The notes under the pieces were generated by a model. The model searched no databases and had not been told where the DNA came from. It saw only the letters and a program-made list of their open reading frames with translations. From assembly GCA_002723155.1 (NCBI GenBank), contig PBNO01000006.1, positions 772,438 through 836,437 of the forward strand: 64,000 nucleotides of DNA, in the 5' to 3' direction. Source of the DNA: Ponticaulis sp. GTDB lineage: Bacteria; Pseudomonadota; Alphaproteobacteria; Caulobacterales; Hyphomonadaceae. How positions within the stretch are numbered: position 1 is the stretch's first letter; every line of letters starts with the position of its first letter. Below are positions 27,130 through 35,812 of this stretch, piece after piece. Position numbers and translations under genes: made by a program.

Positions 27130-27708
27130 ATGGTAAAACTCGACAAGATCTACACCCGCACGGGCGATAAGGGCACAACACGGCTGGCAACAGGTGAGCC
27201 GGTTCCAAAATGGTGCCCACGCGTGGAAGCCTATGGCGCCGTTGATGAAGTCAATTCTGCGCTCGGCCTTGCTGCCCTGCATGCTGACGGCGACAGTTGG
27301 CTGAAAGACGCCATTCTCCGTGTACAGAATGACCTGTTCGATCTGGGCGCCGACCTTGCAACGCCCGACCGGGGCAAAGACCTTGGCTGGGAACCACTGC
27401 GCATCGTGCAGAAACAGGTGGAGCGCCTCGAAACCGAAATTGACGAGATGAACGCCGATATCCCTCCGCTGGATAGTTTCATCCTGCCGGGCGGTTCACC
27501 ACTTGCCTCTCATCTTCACGTTGCTCGCACGACCGCCCGCCGCGCGGAGCGTCATGTCGCCGAAGCCTATAACGACGAGAGCGAGATCATCTCCGATGAG
27601 GCTCTGGCCTTTATCAACCGTCTTTCAGACTGGTTATTTGTGGCCGGCCGCCGCGCCAATGCAAATGGCGCATCGGACGTTAAATGGGTGCCTGGCAAGA
27701 ACCGGTAG
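27130..27708 (+). CDS. pduO: ATP:cob(I)alamin adenosyltransferase, PduO type
   Basis: Makes adenosylcobalamin from cob(I)alamin and ATP; trimeric cytosolic enzyme, 192 residues. ATP-site motif KIYTRTGDKGTT (~6-17), TTARRAERHV (~134-143) and FINRLSDWLFVAGRRAN (~163-179) are all present. Adenosylcobalamin would serve ethylmalonyl-CoA and methylmalonyl-CoA mutases, linking it to mcd. It has no good SD: the 64-bp repeat copy 2 ends eight bases upstream and only ATAGAG separates it from the ATG. It ends on a strong terminator. Confidence 0.94.
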   Translation: MVKLDKIYTRTGDKGTTRLATGEPVPKWCPRVEAYGAVDEVNSALGLAALHADGDSWLKDAILRVQNDLFDLGADLATPDRGKDLGWEPLRIVQKQVERLETEIDEMNADIPPLDSFILPGGSPLASHLHVARTTARRAERHVAEAYNDESEIISDEALAFINRLSDWLFVAGRRANANGASDVKWVPGKNR

Positions 27709-27719
27709 GTACCAACGAA

Positions 27720-27749
27720 AAAAGCGGCGAACTCTCGTCCGCCGCTTTT
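27720..27749. terminator. bidirectional terminator
   Basis: Perfect 10-bp stem AAAAGCGGCG/CGCCGCTTTT (27720-27729 with 27740-27749) and a 10-base loop, between the convergent adenosyltransferase and TonB receptor genes. Confidence 0.9.
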
Positions 27750-27775
27750 CGTGAATTCAAATCTGAACAGCGCGC

Positions 27776-29893
27776 CTAGAAACGGCCGATCACCGAGAGC
27801 CGCGCATTGAGCGGCGCACCTACGGTCACCTGATGGGTGCTGTGCGCGTTCGGGAAATAGAGCTCATCTGTTGCGTTCTCGACATTCAGCTGCACGCGCA
27901 GCGTTTCTGACACATCGTAAAAGGCTGCCGCATCGATACGGGTATAGCTCGGCAGAACCGCGTTATTGCCGTTATCGATAAAGCTCTCATCCTGATAAGT
28001 CGCGCCAAGACCGAAGCCGAAGGCCTCTGTTACCTGGTATGTACTCCAGACGGAGAACATATGCTCCGGCAACTCGCGCGGGCGCAGACCTGTCGGGCCG
28101 GAACGGTTCACAATCTCACCGTCAAGGTTTGAATAGCCCGCCGTAATGAACCAGTCATCTGTCAGATAGCCCTGAAGCTGGGCTTCGAAGCCCGTGATTT
28201 CAGAATCGATCACATCCAGCGTAGACGGGTCATTATCCGCCACCTGCGGAGAGCTTTGCTCGATTTCGAAGATCGCAGCTGTCAGGCTGAGACCGGAGGC
28301 GAAATCCCATTTCACACCCGCTTCGAGGTTGGTGAATGTGTCCGGATCGAGCGCATTGTTCGCGCCATTAATGTTAGCAAACTGCTCACCGGAACGCGGC
28401 AGGAAGGTCTCTGAATAGCTACCATAGAAGGAAATGTTTTCCTGCGGCTTCAGAACGACGCCAAGGCGCGGAGAAATCTCTTCATCCGTGCGTGACCGTG
28501 TGTCGTTTGCGACAACGTTCAGAACTTCAATTTCGAAGCGGTCAAAGCGCGCGCCGACGATTACATCCAGCCAGTCTGCAATCTCGATCTCGTCCTGCAC
28601 ATAGGCAGAGAAGACATCGACGCTGGCATGCGTGTCGTCATTCAGGTCCACAGTGAAGTCGTTCGTCGTGGTCAGACCATTCGCATTCGTACCGACGCCA
28701 TTGATCAGGTCGATTGGGCGCTGAACGAAAAAGTTTTCCTGATCGTCCGCGGACTGATCGAAGAAGCTGTTATAGCGGTCATTATTATTCGTCGTGTCGA
28801 TATATTCGGCGCCAGCGACGACCGTATGACCAAGCGGGCCTGTCTGGAACTGGCCAATCAGATTACCCGACAGGATCAGGTTTTCACGCTGTGTCGTATC
28901 CAGATAGCCATCCAGCGTGACGATGTTCGTCACCGGGTCATAACCCGCCGCATAGAAGTTCTGATACATCTTGTCATAGTCGCCATAGAAGGCGCTGACA
29001 TTAGCTTTCAGGTTCTCAGAGAAGGTATGGCTGACGGCTGCGCGCAGAATATGCGCTTCCAGCGTGGTCGTGTTGATGTCGCGGTCACCGAAGACAATGT
29101 CCTCAAATGCTTCGACCGGACGCCCGTCGGCGCCTGTCGGGATGCCGCGGTCGATGAAGCGTTCCTGATCGATATACTCGTAAGAGACATCCAGCGTCGT
29201 CTGCGGAGAGAGCTGGAAACGCGCCGTCGGGTTCACAGCGAAGATGTCACCTTCGAAGAAGTCACGATGGCCTTCCAGGCTTTCATACATGGCATTGATG
29301 CGGAACGCAGACGTGTCATTCGGGGAGATATTGTAATCGATCTGGCCGTTATAGCCGCCAAAGGAATTCAGGCCGAGCTGATAGCCGGTGAAGGCTTCGC
29401 CAATCTGACCCTTTTTGGTCACACGGTTCAGAATACCGCCCGTACCGCCACGCCCGAAGAGAAGCGCGTTCGGGCCGCGCAGCACTTCCACCTGCTCCAG
29501 GTTATAAAGCGGGCGATAATATTGAACGTCATCGCGCACGCCATCGAGGAAGAAGTCCGCCGTCGAGCGCACACCGCGGAAGACGACAGCATCGCGGTGG
29601 CCTTCGCCCTGAGAGGTAGAGACACCCGGCGTGTATTCGATGATCTGGCCGATAGAGCTGAAGCCCTGCTCTGCAATCTGGTCTGCCGTCACAATGGAAA
29701 GGCTCTGCGGCACGTCGATGATCGGTGTTGGCGTCTTCAGCGCGTTCACCTGATCTGTGTAGAGGTAATTGCCCGTCACCTCGACCGTGTTCTGCACCAG
29801 CGTATCGTCAGCGTCATCCGCCATGGCCGCGAAGCCGGAAAGCGCCATGGACAGCATGGTCGCGCTGAGAAGTCGATTGCCCAATCGTGTCAT
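27776..29893 (-). CDS. TonB-dependent siderophore receptor
   Basis: Outer-membrane beta-barrel receptor, 705 residues from ATG 29893, which has GGGGAGGG upstream and opens a signal peptide (~1-26). A TonB-box-like LVQNTVEVTG precedes the plug domain (PQSLSIVTADQI, RGVRSTADFFLDGVRDD, LRGPNALLFGRGGTGG), which is of the FhuE/FpvA catecholate-hydroxamate group. The barrel ends in the usual C-terminal aromatic, SVIGRF. Iron regulation is supported by Fur-like boxes upstream. It interrupts an otherwise conserved gene order between the adenosyltransferase and etfB. The ligand is not predictable. Confidence 0.94.
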   Translation of the reverse strand: MTRLGNRLLSATMLSMALSGFAAMADDADDTLVQNTVEVTGNYLYTDQVNALKTPTPIIDVPQSLSIVTADQIAEQGFSSIGQIIEYTPGVSTSQGEGHRDAVVFRGVRSTADFFLDGVRDDVQYYRPLYNLEQVEVLRGPNALLFGRGGTGGILNRVTKKGQIGEAFTGYQLGLNSFGGYNGQIDYNISPNDTSAFRINAMYESLEGHRDFFEGDIFAVNPTARFQLSPQTTLDVSYEYIDQERFIDRGIPTGADGRPVEAFEDIVFGDRDINTTTLEAHILRAAVSHTFSENLKANVSAFYGDYDKMYQNFYAAGYDPVTNIVTLDGYLDTTQRENLILSGNLIGQFQTGPLGHTVVAGAEYIDTTNNNDRYNSFFDQSADDQENFFVQRPIDLINGVGTNANGLTTTNDFTVDLNDDTHASVDVFSAYVQDEIEIADWLDVIVGARFDRFEIEVLNVVANDTRSRTDEEISPRLGVVLKPQENISFYGSYSETFLPRSGEQFANINGANNALDPDTFTNLEAGVKWDFASGLSLTAAIFEIEQSSPQVADNDPSTLDVIDSEITGFEAQLQGYLTDDWFITAGYSNLDGEIVNRSGPTGLRPRELPEHMFSVWSTYQVTEAFGFGLGATYQDESFIDNGNNAVLPSYTRIDAAAFYDVSETLRVQLNVENATDELYFPNAHSTHQVTVGAPLNARLSVIGRF

Positions 29894-29901
29894 TTGATAT
29901 T

Positions 29902-29920
29902 GCCCTCCCCTTTTGAGGGC
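29902..29920 (-). promoter_or_regulatory. hairpin enclosing the receptor's ribosome binding site
   Basis: On the minus-strand transcript GCCCTC pairs with GAGGGC; the second arm contains the GGAGGG SD sequence for the ATG at 29893. Folding would hide the ribosome site, so translation could be conditional. Only six base pairs, so stability is modest. Confidence 0.45.
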
Positions 29921-29928
29921 TCCCCTTG

Positions 29929-29943
29929 TGAGAATAATTTTCA
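29929..29943. promoter_or_regulatory. Fur-box-like dyad (site 1)
   Basis: Read on the minus strand, TGAAAATTATTCTCA, matches the 7-1-7 Fur consensus TGATAATNATTATCA at 12 of 14 scored positions. It lies ~35 bases upstream of the receptor's chosen start codon, a typical place for iron repression. Confidence 0.65.
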
Positions 29944-29982
29944 GGCTCATTCGCAGACCTAAACATGATTATCAAGAGCAAA

Positions 29983-29997
29983 TGCGAGTTACTCTCA
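29983..29997. promoter_or_regulatory. Fur-box-like dyad (site 2)
   Basis: TGCGAGTTACTCTCA matches the 7-1-7 Fur consensus at 9 of 14 positions and resembles the TGCGA...TCTCA variants seen upstream of TonB receptors. It is 40 bases from site 1, consistent with Fur polymerising across the promoter. Confidence 0.45.
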
Positions 29998-30156
29998 GTA
30001 ACAACTTGTCACACGTGAATGAGGGACTATCTCAGTCTCACCCGCCAGAATGGCGGAACAGATTGACGTGTTGAATGGTCAGAGGAGAAATCTTTCGCAC
30101 CTGCACACCAAATTATGCGCAGGCGGAATAAAGTTTCTCTGATCGGGCATTTCGTC

Positions 30157-30180
30157 GCTTACGCTTGCGTAAGCTTGACG
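30157..30180 (+). promoter_or_regulatory. dyad abutting a -35-like hexamer
   Basis: GCTTACGC (30157-30164) and GCGTAAGC (30167-30174) form a perfect 8+8 dyad with a TT centre, immediately followed by TTGACG (30175-30180). A weak -10, TAGCAC, follows at 17 bases. A regulator bound to the dyad would contact RNA polymerase at the etfBA promoter. Confidence 0.4.
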
Positions 30181-30250
30181 AGGTCGCTCCTAGCATTTAG
30201 CACCTGCAGCGAACGGATTACGGCCCGTCCGGAATCCGTAAAGATAATAA

Positions 30251-30270
30251 GCAGGAAAACCTATTCCTGC
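30251..30270 (+). promoter_or_regulatory. 5' leader hairpin of etfB
   Basis: GCAGGAA (30251-30257) pairs with TTCCTGC (30264-30270), loop of six. It ends ten bases before the SD (GGAGA) of etfB and may protect the mRNA 5' end. Confidence 0.4.
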
Positions 30271-30289
30271 GGTGATCACGGAGAACGCC

Positions 30290-31036
30290 ATGAAGGTCCT
30301 GGTACCCGTCAAACGGGTAATTGACTACAACGTGAAAGCGCGCGTGAAACCTGACCAGTCAGGTGTTGACCTCGCGAACGTCAAAATGTCCATGAACCCA
30401 TTCGACGAAATTTCCGTCGAAGAAGCGGTTCGCCTGAAAGAAGCTGGTACAGCAACTGAAGTTGTTGTCGTTTCTATCGGTCCTCAGCAGTGCCAGGAAA
30501 CACTCCGCACAGCCCTCGCTATGGGCGCTGACCGTGGCATCCTGATCAAAACAGACGACAAGGTTGAGCCACTGGCTGTTGCCAAGCTTCTGAAGGCTGT
30601 TGTCGCTGAAGAATCTCCTGAGCTGGTTATCCTCGGCAAGCAGGCGATTGACGATGACTCCAACCAGACCGGTCAGATGCTCGCAGCTCTGCTCGACTGG
30701 CCACAGGGTACATTCGCGAACGAAGTTAAAGTTGACGGCGGCAAAGCTAACGTCACTCGTGAGATCGACGGCGGCCTGCAAACTGTTGCACTCGACCTGC
30801 CAGCGATCGTCACAACTGACCTTCGCCTGAACGAGCCACGCTATGCGTCTCTGCCAAACATCATGAAAGCGAAGAAGAAGCCGATCGACATGAAAGAGAT
30901 CGGTGACTACGGCGTTGATGTTGCCCCACGTCTCACAACTGTCAAAGTGACCGAGCCACCGGTTCGCGAAGCTGGCGAAATCGTTGAAGACGTTCCGACC
31001 CTCGTTTCCAAACTGAAAGCGAAAGGCGCACTCTAA
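30290..31036 (+). CDS. etfB: electron transfer flavoprotein, beta subunit
   Basis: With EtfA it carries electrons from acyl-CoA dehydrogenases (including Mcd) to ETF-ubiquinone oxidoreductase. 248 residues; KVLVPVKRV start, [38 protein letters not shown] (AMP-binding side) and the [20 protein letters not shown] recognition-loop segment are all standard. GGAGA lies seven bases before the ATG. Its TAA shares the final A with the ATG of etfA. Many codons end in T (GTT, GCT), which differs from the neighbours and fits strong expression. Confidence 0.97.
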   Translation: MKVLVPVKRVIDYNVKARVKPDQSGVDLANVKMSMNPFDEISVEEAVRLKEAGTATEVVVVSIGPQQCQETLRTALAMGADRGILIKTDDKVEPLAVAKLLKAVVAEESPELVILGKQAIDDDSNQTGQMLAALLDWPQGTFANEVKVDGGKANVTREIDGGLQTVALDLPAIVTTDLRLNEPRYASLPNIMKAKKKPIDMKEIGDYGVDVAPRLTTVKVTEPPVREAGEIVEDVPTLVSKLKAKGAL

Positions 31037-31965
31037 TGGCTGTTCTTGTATTTGCAGATCATGACAATGCGTCTCTTGGTGACGCGACTCACAAAACTGT
31101 AACGGCTGCGACCAAATTCGGTGGCGACGTTGACGTTCTCGTAGCTGGTAAAGGCTGCGGTGCGGTTGCTGAAGCAGCAGCGAAAATCTCTGGCGTTCGT
31201 AAAGTCCTCGTGGCTGAGAGCGACGCGCTTGAGAACGCTCTGGCTGAAGCGGTTGAAGCTCTGGTTGTTCCACTCATGGACGGCTATGACGCATTCTTCG
31301 CGCCAGCAACAACAACCGGCAAAAACGTAGCGCCTCGCATCGCTGCGAAGCTCGACGTCATGCAGCTGTCTGACATTATCGGTGTTGAAAGCGCTGACAC
31401 ATTCGTTCGCCCGATCTATGCGGGTAACGCAATCGAGACTGTCTCCACATCTGACGCGAAGAAAATCGTCACCGTTCGCGGTACGGCATTCGACGCAGCT
31501 GAAGAAGGCGGTTCTGCAGCGGTTGAAACTGTCGACGCAGCAGCTGGCAACGGCAAGTCTGCATTCGTGTCTCAGGAAATCGTTCAGAGCGATCGTCCAG
31601 AGCTCACATCTGCCAAGATCATCGTTTCCGGTGGCCGTGCACTTGGGTCTGAAGAAGACTTCAACAAGTACATGACGCCGCTCGCTGACAAGCTGGGTGC
31701 AGGCATCGGCGCGTCCCGCGCGGCTGTCGATGCTGGCTATGCGCCGAACGATTATCAGGTTGGTCAGACAGGTAAGATCGTTGCGCCTGAGCTTTACATC
31801 GCAATCGGTATTTCCGGCGCGATCCAGCACCTTGCTGGTATGAAAGACTCCAAGATCATCGTCGCAATCAACAAAGACGAAGAAGCACCTATCTTCCAGG
31901 TTGCTGATTACGGTCTGGTTGCTGACCTGTTCACAGCTGTTCCAGAGCTCACGGACGCTCTGTAA
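31036..31965 (+). CDS. etfA: electron transfer flavoprotein, alpha subunit
   Basis: Holds the FAD of the ETF dimer. 309 residues; the C-terminal FAD domain shows [43 protein letters not shown] and [12 protein letters not shown]. Start codon overlaps the etfB stop (TAATG), so synthesis is coupled. Ends with a strong terminator at 32039-32065. In related genomes 3-hydroxybutyryl-CoA dehydrogenase usually follows directly; here it is 24 kb away. Confidence 0.97.
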   Translation: MAVLVFADHDNASLGDATHKTVTAATKFGGDVDVLVAGKGCGAVAEAAAKISGVRKVLVAESDALENALAEAVEALVVPLMDGYDAFFAPATTTGKNVAPRIAAKLDVMQLSDIIGVESADTFVRPIYAGNAIETVSTSDAKKIVTVRGTAFDAAEEGGSAAVETVDAAAGNGKSAFVSQEIVQSDRPELTSAKIIVSGGRALGSEEDFNKYMTPLADKLGAGIGASRAAVDAGYAPNDYQVGQTGKIVAPELYIAIGISGAIQHLAGMKDSKIIVAINKDEEAPIFQVADYGLVADLFTAVPELTDAL

Positions 31966-32038
31966 GGGCGCCAGCCCTGATCACGCTCCATGCGAACCAC
32001 AGGTTCGCGGGAGCAAAGTGAACAAACATCCAATTCAG

Positions 32039-32065
32039 AAAAGCCCGGGCAGTGCCCGGGCTTTT
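32039..32065 (+). terminator. terminator of etfBA
   Basis: 12-bp perfect stem AAAAGCCCGGGC/GCCCGGGCTTTT with a 3-base loop and following T run. Confidence 0.92.
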
Positions 32066-32146
32066 TCTTGTGTTCAGTTTCCAGGCTTCTTATTCTCAAA
32101 AGAAGAAACTTCGCGAAGCTCGAACGAGCATTTTAGAAAGTCATGG

Positions 32147-33736
32147 ATGGCACACTCAGACGTTTTTTCAGATTCAATCTACCGCTTCCTTGCCAACGAG
32201 CTACTGACCGGCATGCTGGTGGATGGATATTGGGGTTCCGGAAAAACGTTCGCTGTCAACCAAGCGACAAAAAGGTATCAAAACGACACCAAACAGACAG
32301 TGATCCACGCCTCATTGTACGACGTTAATTCAGTTTCTGAAATGGAAGCCGCAACCGTCATGGCGCAATTCGGTTCAGCCGAAACAACAGAGTTGCAACA
32401 AAAGGTTTTGGATATCGCGTCGAAATTTAGTGGCCTTTTGAATGATCGAATTCCGGCGGCCGCCTCAGCCTTGGCAACTAAGGATGCTGTGGTGGTTCTA
32501 GATGATCTGGAAAGAAGGGGCCCCAATTTACGATTAGAATCTGTCCTCTCATTCTCCTCGCGGCTTCAAGAAACGCAAAACTGCAAAGTCATTATAGTTT
32601 GCAACATTTCTCAGCTCAAACCCAGCGACGCAGAAACCTTGCGGAAGCAGTCTGATAAGTGCATCCAAAAGACGCTGAAAATTGAGCGAGACACTAGCGA
32701 CCTAATAAATATCGCGCTTGGTTCTGAGAAGAAATTGCCCTCTCAAGCAACTGAGGAACTCAGCAAGTTTTCTATTGGAAACATCAGACTCTTACGCATT
32801 ATCATTGAACGGTGCTTAGAAATACTTGAAGCAGTTGATGATACGCGAGAGGAAGCCCAAGTTTTTTGTGTAAAGCAATGCACCATACTATCGTTGTGTC
32901 ATGCAGAGATCGAAGGGTGGCCAGCTCTGAGTGCTATTCTGGACGACAGATCAGTCTATGGGGCAATTGGCTCCGTCGTTTCTCAAGACGCGTCCTCATA
33001 CCCTATCTTAGAAAAACATAATTATCACTACACTACAGAGTTTGAACGAGCGCTAGGCGAAGGAATCATTAGAGGCTGGTTCGACAAGTCAAAATTAAAG
33101 AAAGGATTAGAGGCGAATGTGCCGATTGACGCACGCGTTAAAACGCCCGTGGGTTTAGCTTGGCATAATTTTCACCACTCATTGGCCCCAAACGATGACG
33201 AATTCATCCAAACCATGTACGACGCCCAAATTGAATGGGCCGACCAAATAGACCTCTCAAATTTCAATGGTGCGCTGAGGCTTTTGTCTGATCTAAAAAA
33301 AGACGACCTTATTCCGAAATTGATTGACAATTATTTGTCCAAAAATTCTGGGAAGGAGACAGAGTTCTTCGATATCACTTCGCACGAGATGATCTTTTTG
33401 AAAGACCCAAACAAACTCCTTGTATCGAAAATGGAAGAAGAATTCGCCGCTAGATCTCGACAAATTACTACAGAAAGCATTTTAGATAAGCTTGAGCAGG
33501 GCAAATGGCACGACCGCTCGATAGAGATAAAAATTCTTTCTCTCGGTGCGGAAAAGTTGGCCAAAATTCTTCTACATACACCAAGGGATGCACGCGGCAT
33601 CATCCAGTCTTTACGATATATGGAGGGCTCGCCACGCTCTGCAAATCCGAACGAAATCAAAGAACTTATTGAGGATGTTTTTAAACGTCTGTCGAACAGC
33701 TCGCTATTAAACACTTTGCGTATGAAATCGTTTTGA
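32147..33736 (+). CDS. KAP-like P-loop ATPase, orphan, AT-rich
   Basis: 529 residues from ATG 32147. Walker A GYWGSGKT (27-34), Walker B VVVLDDLER (115-123) and a sensor-like VIIVCNIS (~148-155) resemble KAP-family NTPases, but the membrane segments that often interrupt that fold are not evident. The remaining ~350 residues are helical-looking and unrecognised. Base composition is clearly lower in GC: by hand, bases 33301-33360 are 22/60 G+C against 32/60 for 31621-31680 in etfA, and rare-type codons (TTA, ATA, AGA) are frequent. Some KAP proteins, such as F-plasmid PifA, exclude phage; that role here is a guess. No partner gene adjoins it. Confidence 0.75.
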   Translation: MAHSDVFSDSIYRFLANELLTGMLVDGYWGSGKTFAVNQATKRYQNDTKQTVIHASLYDVNSVSEMEAATVMAQFGSAETTELQQKVLDIASKFSGLLNDRIPAAASALATKDAVVVLDDLERRGPNLRLESVLSFSSRLQETQNCKVIIVCNISQLKPSDAETLRKQSDKCIQKTLKIERDTSDLINIALGSEKKLPSQATEELSKFSIGNIRLLRIIIERCLEILEAVDDTREEAQVFCVKQCTILSLCHAEIEGWPALSAILDDRSVYGAIGSVVSQDASSYPILEKHNYHYTTEFERALGEGIIRGWFDKSKLKKGLEANVPIDARVKTPVGLAWHNFHHSLAPNDDEFIQTMYDAQIEWADQIDLSNFNGALRLLSDLKKDDLIPKLIDNYLSKNSGKETEFFDITSHEMIFLKDPNKLLVSKMEEEFAARSRQITTESILDKLEQGKWHDRSIEIKILSLGAEKLAKILLHTPRDARGIIQSLRYMEGSPRSANPNEIKELIEDVFKRLSNSSLLNTLRMKSF

Positions 33737-33778
33737 CCGCAACAAACTATCCCCTACCAGCGCCCTCACATACATCCA

Positions 33779-33903
33779 CAGGGTGAGGTGGGTCACCCTG
33801 TTTTATGCCCGCAGGCTCCCGCCAAGGCGGGAAGCCACGCCTAGATATAGAATCCAGAACCCGTTCTAAGGCCCGAACATGGATGCCCTTCTGCAAGGGC
33901 ATC
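33779..33903. repeat. cluster of short hairpins after the KAP-like gene
   Basis: Three inverted repeats follow one another: CAGGGTGA/TCACCCTG (33779-33800, followed by TTTT, possible terminator), GGCTCCCGCC/GGCGGGAAGCC with one bulge (33814-33836), and GATGCCCTT/AAGGGCATC with a 4-base loop (33882-33903). The middle one resembles the palindromic elements near the GIY-YIG gene. Non-coding. Confidence 0.65.
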
Positions 33904-33928
33904 TTCGGAGCGTGTTGAAACAACGCCC

Positions 33929-34168
33929 TCAGGAGTCGTCTTTCTCGCCGAACCAGATTTCGCGGCGCATCTTCTTCAAACTGTCTCTGCGTGAAATCGT
34001 GCTGAACAAGGCGAGCACAATGATCAGAACGATCCAGACGGCCCCCAACCAATGATAGCTCGCCGGAATGGATGGCCCCCAGAACCTGTAGGCGACACCT
34101 ACGGCGATGGCCGTGATGACGAACAGGGCATACCGCACAAATAATTTCTTCGGGGTCTGGTTCTTCAT
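33929..34168 (-). CDS. small two-TM membrane protein
   Basis: 79 residues from ATG 34168 (MKNQTPKKLFVRYALFV): two hydrophobic helices (~11-27 and ~38-55) and a charged tail SRRDSLKKMRREIWFGEKDDS. Longer readings start in the preceding gene. It begins eight bases after the stop of the DUF3237 gene on the same strand and should be co-transcribed. Function unknown. Confidence 0.65.
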   Translation of the reverse strand: MKNQTPKKLFVRYALFVITAIAVGVAYRFWGPSIPASYHWLGAVWIVLIIVLALFSTISRRDSLKKMRREIWFGEKDDS

Positions 34169-34175
34169 GTGCGCC

Positions 34176-34694
34176 CTATTCCGCCCGATACACGCCAATA
34201 AGGATTTTCGGCGGGGTATCGCCCGAAACGCGGAGCGTGCCGACAAACACCGCCTCATTCAGCCAGCCATAACGCCCTTCCGGCGCGATAAAGCGCGGCG
34301 TTGTCATAGTGTAGCGCGCGCGGTCATCGCTGGCGGGATAGCTCACCCCTTCATTGATGACGCGGATGAAGACACCATCTTCGGTTTGCAGCGTGTAATC
34401 CGCCACGATTTCCAGCCCGCCATCTGCGCGCTGAAGCTGCCAGTCAGACCCGCCTGGCAAAACCGTTGCAGCGAATTCCGGCCCGCTGAACGTGCCGCCA
34501 GTGATCGGGATTTCACGGCGCACGCCGTTCGGGCTTTCGCCCATCTGGCGCGGTATGCCGATATCCACGACGCCCTCCATCACGAGGCTGAGTGTCGGGG
34601 CTGAAACAGGCGGGGCATCCTCTTCCATGGCCATCTCCGTGATCGGGGTAAAACTGAAAGCGAGCGCCAAAAGGCCGGTTTTAAGCGGGGTCAT
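34176..34694 (-). CDS. DUF3237 family protein, exported
   Basis: 172 residues. The family core is clear: RREIPITGGTFSGPEFA (~59-75), VLPGGSDWQLQRADGGLEIV (~78-97) and YTLQTEDGVFIRVINEGV. A short hydrophobic N terminus (~5-18) looks like a signal peptide. DUF3237 proteins form beta barrels and are thought to act on or bind small aromatic or lipid ligands, without proven chemistry. Upstream member of a two-gene operon with the 79-residue membrane protein. Confidence 0.8.
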   Translation of the reverse strand: MTPLKTGLLALAFSFTPITEMAMEEDAPPVSAPTLSLVMEGVVDIGIPRQMGESPNGVRREIPITGGTFSGPEFAATVLPGGSDWQLQRADGGLEIVADYTLQTEDGVFIRVINEGVSYPASDDRARYTMTTPRFIAPEGRYGWLNEAVFVGTLRVSGDTPPKILIGVYRAE

Positions 34695-34915
34695 GGCGCC
34701 TCACACGTGAAGCTGGTGGCAAATCATTCAAAAATGTCTCCCCGCTTTTTCGACACTGTCGGCAAAATACAACCCGTGCGCAACCCGTTTTACCAAAGGC
34801 GTCTTTTGGCACGGCGCGTCAAAACTCCGTCGCGAGCGGTCAAGAAATGGCGCGCCGTCTAAGGCATGAATGGCGCACTTCCAAACCAACAAAGCACACA
34901 ATGGAGTGGCTTGCG

Positions 34916-35317
34916 ATGAAACCCCCGATATGGCGCGCAATCATGGGCGCGTCTGCGCTTATTCTGTTCGCTATGGCGAGCTTTCTGTTCTTCAACCCGA
35001 TGGCCATCCACGCCTTCACCGACATGCCGCCGGAAGCCAATGCCTGCCTGCTGGCAGACGCACGCGCGCCCGCAGGGCTTCTCTTGCTGTCTGCGATCAT
35101 GCTGGCGTCCGGCGCGGCCTCGCCCGGTTTTACGAGCACGGCGATCTGGCTGAATGTCCAACTCTTCGCCGCTTACGGGCTTGCGCGGATTAGCGGCATC
35201 ACGGTGGCCACAGCTCCATCAAACTCATCACCAAACCGGACTGCCATAGATGTCGCCATCAGCCTCGTCGATGCAGCGATCGTCATGGTGACACGCGACC
35301 AACCTTCTTTTCTGTGA
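34916..35317 (+). CDS. DUF4345-like membrane protein
   Basis: 133 residues from ATG 34916 (GGAG about ten bases upstream), with four hydrophobic segments. The pattern NPMAIHAFTDMPPEANACLLADARAPAG-like, with a conserved acidic/arginine loop between helices 1 and 2, matches the small DUF4345 family. Starts further upstream have no SD. Ten bases separate it from the DUF1772 gene; the two are one transcript. Function unknown. Confidence 0.72.
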   Translation: MKPPIWRAIMGASALILFAMASFLFFNPMAIHAFTDMPPEANACLLADARAPAGLLLLSAIMLASGAASPGFTSTAIWLNVQLFAAYGLARISGITVATAPSNSSPNRTAIDVAISLVDAAIVMVTRDQPSFL

Positions 35318-35326
35318 GGACTGACC

Positions 35327-35812
35327 ATGCCTGATCAAATGGAACTTGTAGCCCTGTTCGCTCTCGGCTTTTTCACGCTTCTTGTTGCGGGCGTGTTTCA
35401 GGCCTTTTCCGACTTTGTCATGGCGGGGCTGAAGCGGGCCTGCCCGTCCGCTGGCGCAGAGGTGATGCAGCATATCAACCGGACAGTGATCCGGTCTGTG
35501 TTTGTCGTCAGCCTGCTCGCGATTGCGCCTCTGTCCGCTGCGCTGGCGTTCTATGCAGCGTTCAATATGGAGGGAAGCTCGCGCGCCCTGACGATTAGCG
35601 CGGCGGTGATTTATATTCCTGCGGTCTTTCTCGTAACCGCCGCAGCGAACGTGCCGCGCAATGAGCGTCTCGATAAAATGGCCGCTTACAGCAATGAAGG
35701 CCGCGACTACTGGGCCGTCTATCTGCGCGAGTGGACAGGCTGGAACCATGTACGCACACTTGGCTCTGCTGCGACCGGCGCGGTTTATATGCTGGCGGCA
35801 ATTACGCTCTAA
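35327..35812 (+). CDS. DUF1772 (anthrone-oxygenase-like) membrane protein
   Basis: 161 residues, four TM segments. NVPRNERLDKMAA followed by W...REWTGWNHVRTLGS near the C terminus is the DUF1772 signature, shared with fungal anthrone oxygenases. GAGGA lies before the ATG. Bacterial members often sit beside regulators and oxidoreductases without known substrates. Its stop overlaps the LysR gene's stop by four bases (CTAA at 35809-35812). Confidence 0.8.
   Translation: MPDQMELVALFALGFFTLLVAGVFQAFSDFVMAGLKRACPSAGAEVMQHINRTVIRSVFVVSLLAIAPLSAALAFYAAFNMEGSSRALTISAAVIYIPAVFLVTAAANVPRNERLDKMAAYSNEGRDYWAVYLREWTGWNHVRTLGSAATGAVYMLAAITL

Larger units (their letters stand above)
29998..30289. other. intergenic region upstream of etfB
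   Basis: With the Fur sites this makes ~400 bases between divergent genes. It holds the etfB promoter dyad (30157-30180), a TTACGG/CCGTAA dyad around 30219-30242, and a leader hairpin (30251-30270). No small gene with a credible SD was seen. Confidence 0.5.

Noticed and set aside
26881..27282. Minus-strand frames translating the 64-bp repeat (SLRYFDFVSAQ)
   Set aside because: The two copies give similar peptides only because the DNA is repeated; hairpin content and position point to a non-coding element.
28628..29962. 444-codon open frame antisense to the TonB receptor
   Set aside because: Arg/His-rich shadow frame without motifs; the receptor on the other strand is complete with signal peptide and SD.
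30359..31830. Long minus-strand frames opposite etfBA
   Set aside because: Composition artefact of highly biased codons; etfB and etfA are unambiguous.
31901..32146. N-terminal extension of the KAP-like protein
   Set aside because: It would be translated from within etfA and through the etfA terminator stem.
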